Origin: Saprospiraceae bacterium
GTDB taxonomy: Bacteria > Bacteroidota > Bacteroidia > Chitinophagales > Saprospiraceae
NCBI GenBank assembly: GCA_024103005.1
Contig: JAGFJA010000076.1
Location: 1-64,000 of the forward strand
Length of the DNA stretch: 64,000 bases
Direction: 5' to 3'
Part shown: positions 33,496 through 42,855 of the stretch, in pieces
Numbering within the stretch: the first letter of the stretch is position 1
Layout: every line of letters starts with the position of its first letter
The notes under the pieces: model-generated
Told to the model about the DNA's origin: nothing
What the model saw: only the letters and a program-made list of their open reading frames with translations
The model's database searches: none
Program-made: the position numbers and the translations under genes

Positions 33496-34425
33496 ATGAT
33501 AAAGACCTCAAAAATATATGTCGCAGGCCACAATGGAATGGTTGGCTCGGCCATAGTACGCAAACTCAGAAGTGTAGGCTATGATAACATTTTGGTCAGA
33601 ACAAGTGCTGAATTGGATCTTAGAAATCAAGCAGCTGTCGATGCATTTTTTGCAGAAGAAAAACCGGAATTTGTTTTTCTTGCAGCTGCCAAAGTGGGCG
33701 GCATCATGGCCAACAATACCTTTCGTGCTGAGTTTTTGTATGATAATTTGATGATAGAATCAAATATTATCCACGCCTCCTATCAAAATGGGGTCGATAA
33801 ATTACTCTTTCTGGGCAGTTCTTGTATCTACCCTAAACTGGCACCTCAACCCCTCAAAGAAGAGTATCTTTTGACCGGACCACTTGAGCCTACCAATGAG
33901 CCCTATGCCATAGCCAAAATCGCCGGCATCAAGCTCTGTGAAGCATACCGTGATCAGTACGGATGCAATTTTATCTCCGCCATGCCGACCAATCTATACG
34001 GGCCGGGAGATAATTACGATCTTGAAAAGTCACATGTCATACCGGCCTTGCTGCAGAAGATCCACAACGCCAAGATCAATGGAGATAAAACTGTTGAAAT
34101 CTGGGGCAGTGGCAACCCTCGACGTGAATTTCTGCATGTCGATGACCTGGCTGATGCTTGCTTTTATTTGATGCATAACTATGAGGAGCGGCCCTTTGTC
34201 AATATCGGCACCGGCAAGGATATCTCCATCCGAGAACTGGCGGAATTAATCGCCAAGATCGTCGGTTACCAGGGTGAATTCGTTTTCAATACCGAAAAAC
34301 CGGATGGCACGCCGAGAAAACTACTCGATGTCAGCATCTTGACCTGTAAACAATGGAGCCCGGCAATTAGCCTGGAAGAAGGATTGAGATGCGTGTATGA
34401 GGAGAAATTTCTCGTCTCGGCTTAA
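33496..34425 (+). CDS. fcl: GDP-L-fucose synthase
   Basis: NADPH-dependent epimerase-reductase (WcaG) turning GDP-4-keto-6-deoxymannose into GDP-L-fucose. The 309-residue SDR has [12 protein letters not shown] (about 8-19), [12 protein letters not shown] (about 63-74), [13 protein letters not shown] (about 106-118), the catalytic YAIAKIAG (about 136-143) and [14 protein letters not shown] [12 protein letters not shown]. Length matches the family. With gmd and manC it completes the GDP-fucose branch; a phosphomannomutase is not in the window. Confidence 0.94.
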   Translation: MIKTSKIYVAGHNGMVGSAIVRKLRSVGYDNILVRTSAELDLRNQAAVDAFFAEEKPEFVFLAAAKVGGIMANNTFRAEFLYDNLMIESNIIHASYQNGVDKLLFLGSSCIYPKLAPQPLKEEYLLTGPLEPTNEPYAIAKIAGIKLCEAYRDQYGCNFISAMPTNLYGPGDNYDLEKSHVIPALLQKIHNAKINGDKTVEIWGSGNPRREFLHVDDLADACFYLMHNYEERPFVNIGTGKDISIRELAELIAKIVGYQGEFVFNTEKPDGTPRKLLDVSILTCKQWSPAISLEEGLRCVYEEKFLVSA

Positions 34426-34579
34426 GTTAAAAGTGAATAGTGAGTAGTGTCGGATAAACGCAACGTTGCCAGAACATGATCTACGATTGGATATATTCCT
34501 CTTGTTTAGCTTGATACTTGCATTGTTTCGGGATAGACCGGATACATCTAGGATTTTCAAAAGTTAAACCAATGAGTCG

Positions 34580-34587
34580 TAATTTTG
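34580..34587 (+). promoter_or_regulatory. -7 box TAATTTTG for the toxin-antitoxin pair
   Basis: Matches TAnnTTTG, 25 nt before the ATG at 34613. No convincing -33 element. Confidence 0.4.
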
Positions 34588-34612
34588 TATAAATAGGTAC
34601 AATTCGGGAATA

Positions 34613-34918
34613 ATGACCAATCAAGAATTAATCAAACAATTCAGTCCAAATCTGTTTTGGGACTGTGACCCAGCTGATCTCGACTTTGACCGGCATAAGG
34701 AGCAGATAATCCTCCGTGTGTTGGGATATGGCGTGATGTCCGATTGGAGGTTGGTAAGGAAAATATATTCACTGGATACTATCCGGGAAACTTGCGTCAA
34801 AGCCCGATACATTGATGATGTTTCACTGAGCTTTTTATGTCTTTTACTTGATCTCAAAAAATCTGATTTCCGATGTTACACCATGAAGCAGTCGAACCCG
34901 AGTTATTGGGAATCCTGA
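34613..34918 (+). CDS. DUF6922-like protein, probable antitoxin partner
   Basis: A 101-residue protein with FSPNLFWDCDPADLDFDRHK (about 10-29) and IILRVLGYGVMSDWRLV, the pattern of DUF6922-type proteins that commonly precede AbiEii-like nucleotidyltransferase genes in Bacteroidota. It probably acts as the partner or antitoxin, but no DNA-binding motif is evident. It overlaps the toxin-like gene by 46 nt, indicating coupled expression. Name and role depend on that association. Confidence 0.7.
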   Translation: MTNQELIKQFSPNLFWDCDPADLDFDRHKEQIILRVLGYGVMSDWRLVRKIYSLDTIRETCVKARYIDDVSLSFLCLLLDLKKSDFRCYTMKQSNPSYWES

Positions 34919-35481
34919 ACTATCTGATGGGGATTGCCGAACTGGAAAATTTAAAAATGGTTGGCGGGACTTCATTGGCATTGCAAATCGGGCATAGAAA
35001 ATCTATTGATATTGACCTGTTCGGTTCAATTGATTTCCAGTTTTTTGATATTCAGGTGTTGTCTGAAAACTATGAAATTACGCAGCTAACAAAGTCAAAA
35101 AATATCAATATTTTTACCATCAACGGCATAAAAACTGATTTTGTAAATTATACCTATAAATGGATTCGACCGGGCACAACAATAGATGCCATCAGACTTA
35201 GCTCACTCGAAGATATTGCAGCTATGAAAATTAATGCAATTACAGGAAGAGGGTCAAAAAAAGATTTTATTGATTTATTCTTTCTTTTAGATAATTTCAG
35301 CATCAGTGAAATGCTGGGATTCTATATAGAAAAATATCCGGAGGCATCCGAATTTATGGCAATTCGAAGTTTATCTTATTTTGAAGATGCTAATAAACAA
35401 GCAATGCCTGAAATGCTGCGACAAGTTGAATGGCACGATATTGTGAATAGAATTAAACAAGAAATTAAGCCCTATCTATAA
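34873..35481 (+). CDS. AbiEii/AbiGii-type nucleotidyltransferase toxin
   Basis: A 202-residue nucleotidyltransferase-like protein. The core is LKMVGGTSLALQIGHRKSIDIDLFG (about residues 28-52), in which GGTSLAL is the GS-type motif and the DIDLF aspartates bind metal. ISSLED-like LSSLEDIAAMKINAITGRGSKKDFIDL follows, typical of AbiEii toxins of type IV toxin-antitoxin/abortive-infection systems. The ATG at 34873 lies inside the upstream gene. Placed between fcl and manC, it looks like a defence or stability insertion in the sugar operon. Toxicity is inferred from the family. Confidence 0.8.
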   Translation: MLHHEAVEPELLGILNYLMGIAELENLKMVGGTSLALQIGHRKSIDIDLFGSIDFQFFDIQVLSENYEITQLTKSKNINIFTINGIKTDFVNYTYKWIRPGTTIDAIRLSSLEDIAAMKINAITGRGSKKDFIDLFFLLDNFSISEMLGFYIEKYPEASEFMAIRSLSYFEDANKQAMPEMLRQVEWHDIVNRIKQEIKPYL

Positions 35482-35488
35482 CCATTAA

Positions 35489-36565
35489 ATGAACCACAAC
35501 CACTACATATCCATCATGGCAGGCGGCGTAGGCAGCCGCTTTTGGCCGGCAAGCAGAGAGGCCAGACCAAAGCAATTTATCGACATGCTTGGGATGGGGA
35601 GATCCCTGTTGCAGATGACTTACGACCGTTTTGCACCGATGATTAGGCAGCAAAATATGTACTGTGTCACCAACCGGGCTTATGAAGGCCTTGTAGGTGA
35701 ACATTTGCCTGAATTGCCTGCCGTAAACATTATTGGCGAGCCTTCCCGCAACAATACCGCACCAAGTGTTTTGTTGACTGCCTTAATAATCTCCCGTGAA
35801 AATCCAAATGCTGTCATCGGTTTTGTGCCATCCGATCACCTGATTGTTAAAGATGAACATTATCGACAACTTTGCCAGGAAGCTTTTGAATATGCCGCAA
35901 ATCATGAGGCTATAGTGACCCTTGGGATTCATCCGAGCAGGCCGGATACCGGTTTCGGGTATATCAATTATGAAAAAAGATCCGTATCGGGACATGTCCA
36001 CAAAGTTTTGTCATTTAGAGAAAAACCCGATTTGGCCACGGCAGAACAATTCATCCTGTCAGGCGACTACTTATGGAATGCAGGTATGTTTTTCATGAGT
36101 ATAAAAACTTTGTTTGCAGCATACGAAAGGCATGCACCGGAATTATACCGGATTCTGCTGCCTTTGCGAAATGCCTCAAAAGAAGAAGTTGCAGGGCTTA
36201 TTTCCGACCTGTATCCTCAGACGCCGAATCTATCCATCGACTACGCTATTATCGAGAAAGCTGAAGATGTTTATACGATTCCTTCCGATATAGGCTGGTC
36301 CGACCTTGGTACATGGAACTCCTTATTTCAACAGATAGAAAAAGACGAGTCCGGAAATGCAGTGATGTGTGACCATATCATCCTGGAAAACGTTACCAAT
36401 ACATTGGTGCGGAACAATACGGATAAATTGGTAATTTTGAGGGATGTCAAGGATCTGATCATCGTGGAAGAAGAAGATGTATTATTGATTTATCCTATGA
36501 ATAAGGAACAGGAAATCAAACAATTGGGAAATAAGGTCCGGGCTAATTTCGAACGACATTTATAG
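35489..36565 (+). CDS. manC: Mannose-1-phosphate guanylyltransferase
   Basis: Makes GDP-mannose from mannose 1-phosphate and GTP. The 358-residue protein has the nucleotidyl-transfer signature IMAGGVGSRFWPASREARPKQF (begins residue 8), GFVPSDHLI (about 111-119), FREKPD and the WNAGMFF segment (about 195-201). It lacks the C-terminal phosphomannose isomerase domain of bifunctional enzymes, as in other short GMP-type proteins. It begins 7 nt after the toxin-like gene and ends 2 nt before a glycosyltransferase gene. It feeds gmd and fcl. Confidence 0.92.
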   Translation: MNHNHYISIMAGGVGSRFWPASREARPKQFIDMLGMGRSLLQMTYDRFAPMIRQQNMYCVTNRAYEGLVGEHLPELPAVNIIGEPSRNNTAPSVLLTALIISRENPNAVIGFVPSDHLIVKDEHYRQLCQEAFEYAANHEAIVTLGIHPSRPDTGFGYINYEKRSVSGHVHKVLSFREKPDLATAEQFILSGDYLWNAGMFFMSIKTLFAAYERHAPELYRILLPLRNASKEEVAGLISDLYPQTPNLSIDYAIIEKAEDVYTIPSDIGWSDLGTWNSLFQQIEKDESGNAVMCDHIILENVTNTLVRNNTDKLVILRDVKDLIIVEEEDVLLIYPMNKEQEIKQLGNKVRANFERHL

Positions 36566-36567
36566 TC

Positions 36568-37710
36568 TTGAAAAATAAAAAACCATATAAGGTTGCCTTG
36601 GTGGCCAATTCAACCTGGAATTTCTTCAATTTCAGGATAAATATCATTAGGTCTCTTAAGGAACGTGGCTACGAGGTAGTGCTGATATCGCCACCTGACC
36701 AGTATTTGGGGCACTTGCTGGAAGAGGTCGAGGTCAGGCATATTCCCCTGAAAAATCTGGATCGCAAGAGTGTCAATCCTTTTGGGGAAATGGCATTGTA
36801 CCGTGAATTCAAAGAAATTTACAGAAAGGAGGCACCTGATCTCATCATGCACTATACCATCAAACCAAATATTTATGGCAATATGGCCGCAAAAAAACTA
36901 GGCATTCACTCGATATGCGTCATAACCGGGCTGGGATATGTGTTTTTGCACGAAAATATCTATAATAAAGTGGCAAAAAGACTTTATCGGAAATCCCTCC
37001 GCAAGGCTGACCTCGTCGTATTTGAGAATGCTGAGGATAAGGATCTCTTTGTTCAGCTGACACTAGTTCCGGCAGGCAAGACGGCGGTCGTCAACGGTTG
37101 CGGCATCAACCTGGAATATTTCAAACCCATCAGCTATCCGGACAAGTCGGGAGCAAAGACTGTATTTACCTTTATCGCGAGATTGATTCTGGATAAAGGT
37201 ATTATGGAATTTATCGAAGCAGCCAGATCCGTACGAAGCCGTTATCCGGATGTCGAATTCTGGGTGGCAGGTGAAATCGATGAAGGTAATCCGACATCAA
37301 TCAGCCACGAAACCCTTTACGAATGGGTCGAATCAGGTATCATCAAATATTTTGGTCATGTGAAAGATGTCAGACCAATCATCGCAAAATCGGATTGCAT
37401 CGTCCTCCCTTCATACAGGGAAGCTATGGCCAGAACACTGACAGAAGCCCTGGCTATGGAAAAGCCCGTTATCTCCTGCGATACGAGCGGTTGCAGAACA
37501 ATTGTGGATGACGGAGTGAATGGCTATTTAGTGCCTGTAAAGGATGTCGATGCATTGGTGCATGCTTTTGAAACATTCAAATTGCTTCCTGACGACAGTC
37601 GCGAGAAAATGGGCAAGAGTGGCCGGAAAAAGGCGCTTTCCGAGTTTGACGAAGAAATTGTCACCTCTCAGTTTATTGAATTAATCGATGGCCTGAACGC
37701 CCATGCCTGA
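36568..37710 (+). CDS. Glycosyltransferase, GT4 family (PglA/CapM-like)
   Basis: A 380-residue GT-B enzyme paralogous to the one at 21829, sharing the layout IMHYTIKPNIYGNMAA, ITGLGYVFLHENI, CIVLPSYREAMARTLTEALA (about 276-295) and DDGVNGYLVPVKD. The start is TTG at 36568, only 2 nt after manC, and no nearby ATG keeps the first beta-strand. Probably adds an amino sugar or deoxy sugar early in a repeat unit. It overlaps the following gene by 8 nt. Confidence 0.85.
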   Translation: MKNKKPYKVALVANSTWNFFNFRINIIRSLKERGYEVVLISPPDQYLGHLLEEVEVRHIPLKNLDRKSVNPFGEMALYREFKEIYRKEAPDLIMHYTIKPNIYGNMAAKKLGIHSICVITGLGYVFLHENIYNKVAKRLYRKSLRKADLVVFENAEDKDLFVQLTLVPAGKTAVVNGCGINLEYFKPISYPDKSGAKTVFTFIARLILDKGIMEFIEAARSVRSRYPDVEFWVAGEIDEGNPTSISHETLYEWVESGIIKYFGHVKDVRPIIAKSDCIVLPSYREAMARTLTEALAMEKPVISCDTSGCRTIVDDGVNGYLVPVKDVDALVHAFETFKLLPDDSREKMGKSGRKKALSEFDEEIVTSQFIELIDGLNAHA

Positions 37711-38959
37711 TAAGAAAATCCTCTTCCTCCTCTATAATTTCCCTCCCGAATTCGGCACTGCGCCTAAGCGCAATTATCGGATGTATAAAACCATTGGCAA
37801 GCATTTCAGCCAATCATTCATCATTACGAAAAAAAAGTCTGAAATAAGGCCCGATGCAGGTATCATCGAATTGAAGACCTTTGATTATCGTGACCTTATA
37901 AAGAAATTTTCATCCTCAGGCTATGTGGCTGAGTCGGCTAAATCCAGCCTTTTCAGCAGATTCCTTATTAAATTGATAAATACCTTCCCATTCAACATCC
38001 TATTTGGTGAAGGAGGCGGCATCTATATGCTAAATAGTTGCAAAGCTGCATCCCGACTGATTAAACAACATTCCATAACCCATATTTATTCTTCGTACCG
38101 ACCCATTGCCGATCATTTTGTGGCAAACCGGCTCAAAAAGAAATTTCCGTCTTTGGTGTGGATTGCCGATTTTCGGGATCTGCCGGTGGAGCCGCATTAT
38201 AAACTGCAATTTTTTCCACGTATCCATCATTTCATTTACAAAAAATTATTTCAACGTACAGATGTGATGACGACCGTTTCTCAAGGGTTGGCAGATGAGC
38301 TTGATCGCTATGACAGACCGGTCTTTTCAGTGATGAATGGCATGGATGCCGATTATGCATTTCCCCTTCCGGTTACTACCGACTATTTCAGTTTGGTCTA
38401 TACCGGCTCGATGTATTCGGATGAACGCAATCCGTGGCCCGTTTTTGCAGCGCTGAACAATCTTATCGGCTCGGGAAGAGTAAAGCGGGATAAGATTCGG
38501 ATTGAATACGCCGGTAAAGACAGTGCATTCTGGCGGGATATGGCTCAAGAAGCACAATTGGAAGACATACTGAATGATCACGGTTTGCTGGATGGAGCTT
38601 TAGCCGGCTCGCTCCAACAAAATGCATGCATCAACCTTTTGCTAACTATGTCATCCAATCAGTTGAGCGGCATTCTTACCGGGAAATATATTGAATACCT
38701 TCAGGCCGGCAACCCGATATTGTGCATCGTTAAAAATCAGAATGATACATTTCTGGCTCAGGAATTATCAAGATTAAATGCAGGGATAAGCGTGTCCGAC
38801 AAAGAAGAAGAATATCCCGCTATTGAGCAATTTATCCTGGATAAATACCTCAATTGGCAGGCGACAGGAAAAAATGAAAAGACTTCCGACCAATCGACCA
38901 TCCTGCAGTTTTATGATTCGAACCGTCTGATTTCAGTGATTGAACCTTATCTGAAATGA
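37703..38959 (+). CDS. Glycosyltransferase (GT-B fold)
   Basis: A 418-residue protein beginning with the GT4-like FLLYNFPPEFGTAPKRNY (about 8-25), in which the PPE...G loop contacts donor phosphates. HIYSSYRPIADHFVANRLKK (about 116-135), WIADFRDLP and DVMTTVSQGLADEL are common in GT4-related enzymes that add deoxy or amino sugars. The donor half is less conserved: the usual E-x7-E pair is represented only by a diverged GKYIEYLQAGNPIL. The ATG overlaps the upstream gene by 8 nt and the stop overlaps the next gene by 4 nt. Confidence 0.75.
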   Translation: MPDKKILFLLYNFPPEFGTAPKRNYRMYKTIGKHFSQSFIITKKKSEIRPDAGIIELKTFDYRDLIKKFSSSGYVAESAKSSLFSRFLIKLINTFPFNILFGEGGGIYMLNSCKAASRLIKQHSITHIYSSYRPIADHFVANRLKKKFPSLVWIADFRDLPVEPHYKLQFFPRIHHFIYKKLFQRTDVMTTVSQGLADELDRYDRPVFSVMNGMDADYAFPLPVTTDYFSLVYTGSMYSDERNPWPVFAALNNLIGSGRVKRDKIRIEYAGKDSAFWRDMAQEAQLEDILNDHGLLDGALAGSLQQNACINLLLTMSSNQLSGILTGKYIEYLQAGNPILCIVKNQNDTFLAQELSRLNAGISVSDKEEEYPAIEQFILDKYLNWQATGKNEKTSDQSTILQFYDSNRLISVIEPYLK

Positions 38960-40029
38960 AAAAAATCTTTTTTGTTGTAGGAGCCAGACCCCAATTCATC
39001 AAGGCGGCACCCATATTGACGGAAATGCGTCGATATCCGGTTGCGACTAAACTAATCCATACCGGCCAGCATTACGACCATAATCTGTCCGATGTCTTCT
39101 TTGATGAACTGGAGATACCTACGCCTGATTTCAACCTGAATTGTGGTTCCGGAACTTCTGTGGAGCAATATCTCAACGTCTTGTCGCGGCTGACAGAGAT
39201 ATTGATCCAGGAAATGCCTAATCTGATTGTCGTATTTGGAGATACCAATTCTACCGGTGCCTCAGCCCTCTGTGCTGCCCTCCATCAGATTCCCATTGCA
39301 CACGTGGAAGCCGGACTGCGAGAGTTCGATAAATTTATCCCGGAGGAAACAAATAAACTGGTTGCAGATTCACTGGCTGACATATTTTTTTGTCCCACAC
39401 AAAGTGCAGTCAATAATCTGAACCAGTCCAATGTCAGCGGGCACATAGTTCTGAGCGGAGACCCATCCCTCGACCTGCTATTTGCAAGGCAGGGTAAGTT
39501 TGATATTCCCGATCTCAATCATTTTCCGGCAGCTCATCCGGGGCAATATTTTTTAGCAACCTGTCACCGTCAGGCTAATACCAACGACCGGCAATCACTT
39601 GAAAATATTTTACGTGCCTTTACGCAATTGCCTTTTCCCGTTATCTTTCCTATTCATCCAAGAACACAAAAAGCAGTAGAAGACTTCAGTCTGCACAGCT
39701 ATCTCAGTCATCCGAATATATGTGTTGTTCCGCCAATCGGATTTTGGGAGACTCAGTCCCTTCTTGCACATTGTAACAAGGTACTGACCGACTCAGGCGG
39801 CCTTATCAAAGAGGCATATTTTCATGGAAAATATTCATTAATCCTGGATCGGCAGACGGAATGGGTAGAAGTTATCGAGGAAGGCAGAGGTGTCATATGC
39901 GGACCGGATTATGACCGGATTATCCTGCATATTGACGACATTATCAGCTCCCCTGCAAAAAATACCTCCTTAGGCTCAGGCAATAGCAGTCAGATAATCG
40001 CACAACAATTGTTCAACAGTTTATACTGA
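38956..40029 (+). CDS. UDP-N-acetyl sugar 2-epimerase, WbpI-like
   Basis: A 357-residue non-hydrolysing 2-epimerase (WecB family): GARPQFIKAAPIL (about 9-21), HTGQHYDHNLSD, VEAGLREFDKFIPEETNK (about 117-134). The later substrate loop reads TDSGGLIKEAYFHGK then DRQTEWVEVIEEG, the TEWVE form found in WbpI-type epimerases acting on modified sugars such as UDP-2,3-diacetamido-glucuronate, whereas the copy at 29237 has TERPE. A substrate other than UDP-GlcNAc is therefore plausible but unproven. It overlaps the glycosyltransferase by 4 nt and ends the polysaccharide locus. Confidence 0.82.
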   Translation: MKKIFFVVGARPQFIKAAPILTEMRRYPVATKLIHTGQHYDHNLSDVFFDELEIPTPDFNLNCGSGTSVEQYLNVLSRLTEILIQEMPNLIVVFGDTNSTGASALCAALHQIPIAHVEAGLREFDKFIPEETNKLVADSLADIFFCPTQSAVNNLNQSNVSGHIVLSGDPSLDLLFARQGKFDIPDLNHFPAAHPGQYFLATCHRQANTNDRQSLENILRAFTQLPFPVIFPIHPRTQKAVEDFSLHSYLSHPNICVVPPIGFWETQSLLAHCNKVLTDSGGLIKEAYFHGKYSLILDRQTEWVEVIEEGRGVICGPDYDRIILHIDDIISSPAKNTSLGSGNSSQIIAQQLFNSLY

Positions 40030-40171
40030 ATTTTTTTACCTTAGTATCTTTCCTCACAGTGACATAATTTCACCTTCATCGTCTTAGCCCTGTTAATTCC
40101 CTTTTGACAAAAAAATTTTTTTCCTGTATTTATCTGCTGTTGAAACACAGATTTGTTTTCCTGCACACCTT

Positions 40172-40179
40172 ATATTTAC
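40172..40179 (+). promoter_or_regulatory. -7-like box TATATTTA upstream of pabB
   Basis: One mismatch to TAnnTTTG, 19 nt before the GTG start. No -33 match at normal spacing. Confidence 0.3.
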
Positions 40180-40198
40180 GCTTCGAATCAATGCGTCT

Positions 40199-41461
40199 GT
40201 GGATCAGAAAATAAACAATTGGCTTGATACCTTCGAGTATTATCTTCGCCTGGACAATAATGGCTATTCACTAGATCCTTATCACAGGCATGAATCATTG
40301 ATCGGTTGTGGTGTAAAGGCAATTTTTAAGATAGACAAACCGGATCGTAAACTGCTGAATGATTTCCGGACATTTCTTCATCACCATAGAGGTCAATACA
40401 TCATGGGTCACCTAAGCTTTGAGGCAAAGGACCTCTTTGAACACACTACTACCTCTCTGCCGACATTTATCGAAGTTCCACTTCTAACATTCTTTGTTCC
40501 CCAACACGTCATTTCGGTCAACCATAATCAAGTGACCATCCTCGATTCACCTCTTTCTCTTGAAGAGCTTATGGAAGCAGTGGATCGTTCACCACAGCCC
40601 GAAGTGATACCTCCTTCAAAGAGCCACGGATATTTCGCAATAGAAAAAAGCCGTTACATCAGCGATGTAGGGCATTTAATCGATCATATTCATCGGGGTG
40701 ATATATATGAAATCAATTATTGCCAGCCGTATCATATCGAAGATATTTACCTCAGAATCATTCATTTTTATCAGCAATTGCGTGACATTTCCGGACCACC
40801 CTTTGGTGCAATGTACCGCCATGAAAATCTATATTTAGCCAGTGCCAGCCCCGAAAGGTTTGTAGCAAAAAGGGGTAGGAAGTTGATTGTTCAGCCGATT
40901 AAGGGCACCAACAGGCGATTGGTAGATGATACAGAGAATAAAAATCAACAACGACTCCTTAGAGAAAGCCAAAAAGAGCGGTCAGAAAATGTCATGATAG
41001 TAGATCTGATGCGCAACGACCTGTCCAAAATATGTGTTCCTTCAAGCGTTACTGTAGAAGAGTTGTTTGGAATATATGCATTTAAACATGTCAACCAGAT
41101 GATATCTACTGTTGTAGGTGAAACCATGACCGATATCGACCTGGCAGATGCAATGGAGGCTCTCTTTCCGATGGGGTCAATGACGGGTGCTCCAAAAATA
41201 GAGGCATTGAAATTGACCGATAGGTATGAATCCTTTGCAAGGGGCTTGTATTCCGGCACGGTAGGTTATATTGACCCTTCCGGCGACTGGGACTTTAACG
41301 TCATCATTCGCTCACTTATCTATGACGATACAACACGAAAAGCTGCACTATGGGCAGGCGGCGCCATCACTGCATTATCAGATCCCTTTGCAGAATACGA
41401 AGAAAGTATCCTCAAAATGGAAAGTATCCTGCAATTGATTTCCTCTAAAATTGTTTCCTGA
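40199..41461 (+). CDS. pabB: Aminodeoxychorismate synthase component I
   Basis: Chorismate-using enzyme (420 residues) that makes 4-amino-4-deoxychorismate for folate synthesis, with ammonia from PabA. The conserved C-terminal block includes GDIYEINYCQPY (about 163-174), QPIKGTNRR (about 231-239) with the PIKGT lysine diagnostic of PabB rather than TrpE, VDLMRNDLSKIC, GSMTGAPKIEAL and GGAITALSDPFAEYEE. The N-terminal third is diverged. The start is GTG at 40199; the ATG at 40191 is in another frame. pabA follows after 107 nt. Confidence 0.85.
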   Translation: MDQKINNWLDTFEYYLRLDNNGYSLDPYHRHESLIGCGVKAIFKIDKPDRKLLNDFRTFLHHHRGQYIMGHLSFEAKDLFEHTTTSLPTFIEVPLLTFFVPQHVISVNHNQVTILDSPLSLEELMEAVDRSPQPEVIPPSKSHGYFAIEKSRYISDVGHLIDHIHRGDIYEINYCQPYHIEDIYLRIIHFYQQLRDISGPPFGAMYRHENLYLASASPERFVAKRGRKLIVQPIKGTNRRLVDDTENKNQQRLLRESQKERSENVMIVDLMRNDLSKICVPSSVTVEELFGIYAFKHVNQMISTVVGETMTDIDLADAMEALFPMGSMTGAPKIEALKLTDRYESFARGLYSGTVGYIDPSGDWDFNVIIRSLIYDDTTRKAALWAGGAITALSDPFAEYEESILKMESILQLISSKIVS

Positions 41462-41568
41462 TGATAAAATCACATCTGTGCTATTTTTGACAATTGGAGG
41501 ATATATGTTGCGCTTTTGCTCAGATTTACGGACAAAGCCATATCCCGCGCTGAAAAAATCGAATAAGA

Positions 41569-42141
41569 ATGAACAAACTTTTGGTATTTGATAATTACGA
41601 TTCTTTCACGTTCAATTTAGTCAATTATGTGAAAGATATTGGTACCCATGAGGTGGAGGTATATAGAAATGATGCCATTTCTTTAGAAGAGTTGGATAGG
41701 TATGATTCGATAATTCTGTCACCGGGGCCGGGACTCCCCGCAGATGCAGGCATCCTGATCCCTCTCATAAAAAAATATGCTTCGACCAAAAAAATTCTGG
41801 GAGTATGCCTTGGGATGCAGGCAATAGGTGAGGCCTTCGGCAGTTCCTTGACTAATTTGGAGAAGGTTTTTCACGGTGTAGCTACACCAATTTTTGTCAA
41901 AGATCCCTCTGATATACTGCTGGGTTCACTTTATCCTTCCTTTACAGCCGGAAGATATCATAGCTGGGTGATTAATAAAGACAGCTTGCCTGAATGTCTG
42001 CTTGTTACTGCGACGGATGAAAATGGGGAATTGATGGCAATTCAACACAAAAGTTATCCTCTTTATGCCGTACAATTTCATCCGGAATCAATACTTACGC
42101 CACAAGGAAAAACGATAATCCAAAATTTCCTGAACTTATAA
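41569..42141 (+). CDS. pabA: Aminodeoxychorismate/anthranilate synthase component II
   Basis: Class I glutamine amidotransferase of 190 residues that supplies ammonia to the chorismate enzyme encoded upstream. FDNYDSFTFNLVNY (about 6-19), SPGPGLP (about 50-56), the nucleophile in GVCLGMQAIGEAFG (about 77-90), and the His-Glu pair in VQFHPESILTPQGK (about 169-182) are all present. Such subunits often serve both PabB and TrpE, so trpG remains an alternative; no trp genes are in the window. Confidence 0.87.
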   Translation: MNKLLVFDNYDSFTFNLVNYVKDIGTHEVEVYRNDAISLEELDRYDSIILSPGPGLPADAGILIPLIKKYASTKKILGVCLGMQAIGEAFGSSLTNLEKVFHGVATPIFVKDPSDILLGSLYPSFTAGRYHSWVINKDSLPECLLVTATDENGELMAIQHKSYPLYAVQFHPESILTPQGKTIIQNFLNL

Positions 42142-42855
42142 GCAGGCGTATAAAACAGTCGGTATGCTATCACAAATTATCCGGGGGAAAAAGCTTTGCA
42201 AGAAATAGCGGAACTACGAAAGGAAATATACCTTGAAAGCGAAGTAGCCGTATATCTTATTGCCTTTTTTCGAAACATCCAATCTCTGTTAAAAATATTA
42301 AAGGATTCCGGAAGGCATTGGAGGAGCTGTGCTTTAAAATTGATTCTTCAGACTTGATACAAAAGATGAGATTGGGACCTATGGTGACTGAAAGAATGAA
42401 TTTATCAACTCTATAGTGTCGAATTTTTTCAAACCCTATCGCAATCAATTTTCAGTCATTTATGAAATTTAAAGAATATTTTATCACCGGTCGTTGGTTT
42501 AAGTCGTTCTCGGACAAGGATTGAAAAGTGTTTTTGACGGTTCATTAATTAATTGCCTGCTCATCTGTTCTATCCATAATAACTAAAAGATAATCGCAAT
42601 AAATCCTCCTTTATCCCGCACTCACTGTTTTGTGGAGCAAGGTAGTATAAAGTTTATTTTTGAATATGAATCCATTAAAGGTGCATAACCAGAGTGCTGG
42701 TTTGAAGGAATAAAAGTATTTTTCAGTTTAATTAAGAAAAAAATAAATATATTATCTATTAAATATTGAATAATATTGGCTAATTTTTAACTTTACCGAA
42801 TTAAAACTCAAATTTCCCTGATATATTGAATTAAAATTGTAAAAAAAAAAAGCCG
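42142..42855. other. 700-bp spacer without recognisable gene
   Basis: Short reading frames exist on both strands but none has a family signature or convincing start. The plus-strand stretch 42190-42415 could be a degraded gene (phrases such as EKALQEIAELRKEIYLES in one frame and a further helix-like stretch in another), which I cannot name. The last 140 bp are AT-rich leader for the permease gene. Confidence 0.45.

Noticed and set aside
42257..42448. Minus-strand frame of 63 codons in the pabA-permease spacer
   Set aside because: No recognisable motif, leader or neighbour; could be chance. Kept only as part of the spacer description.
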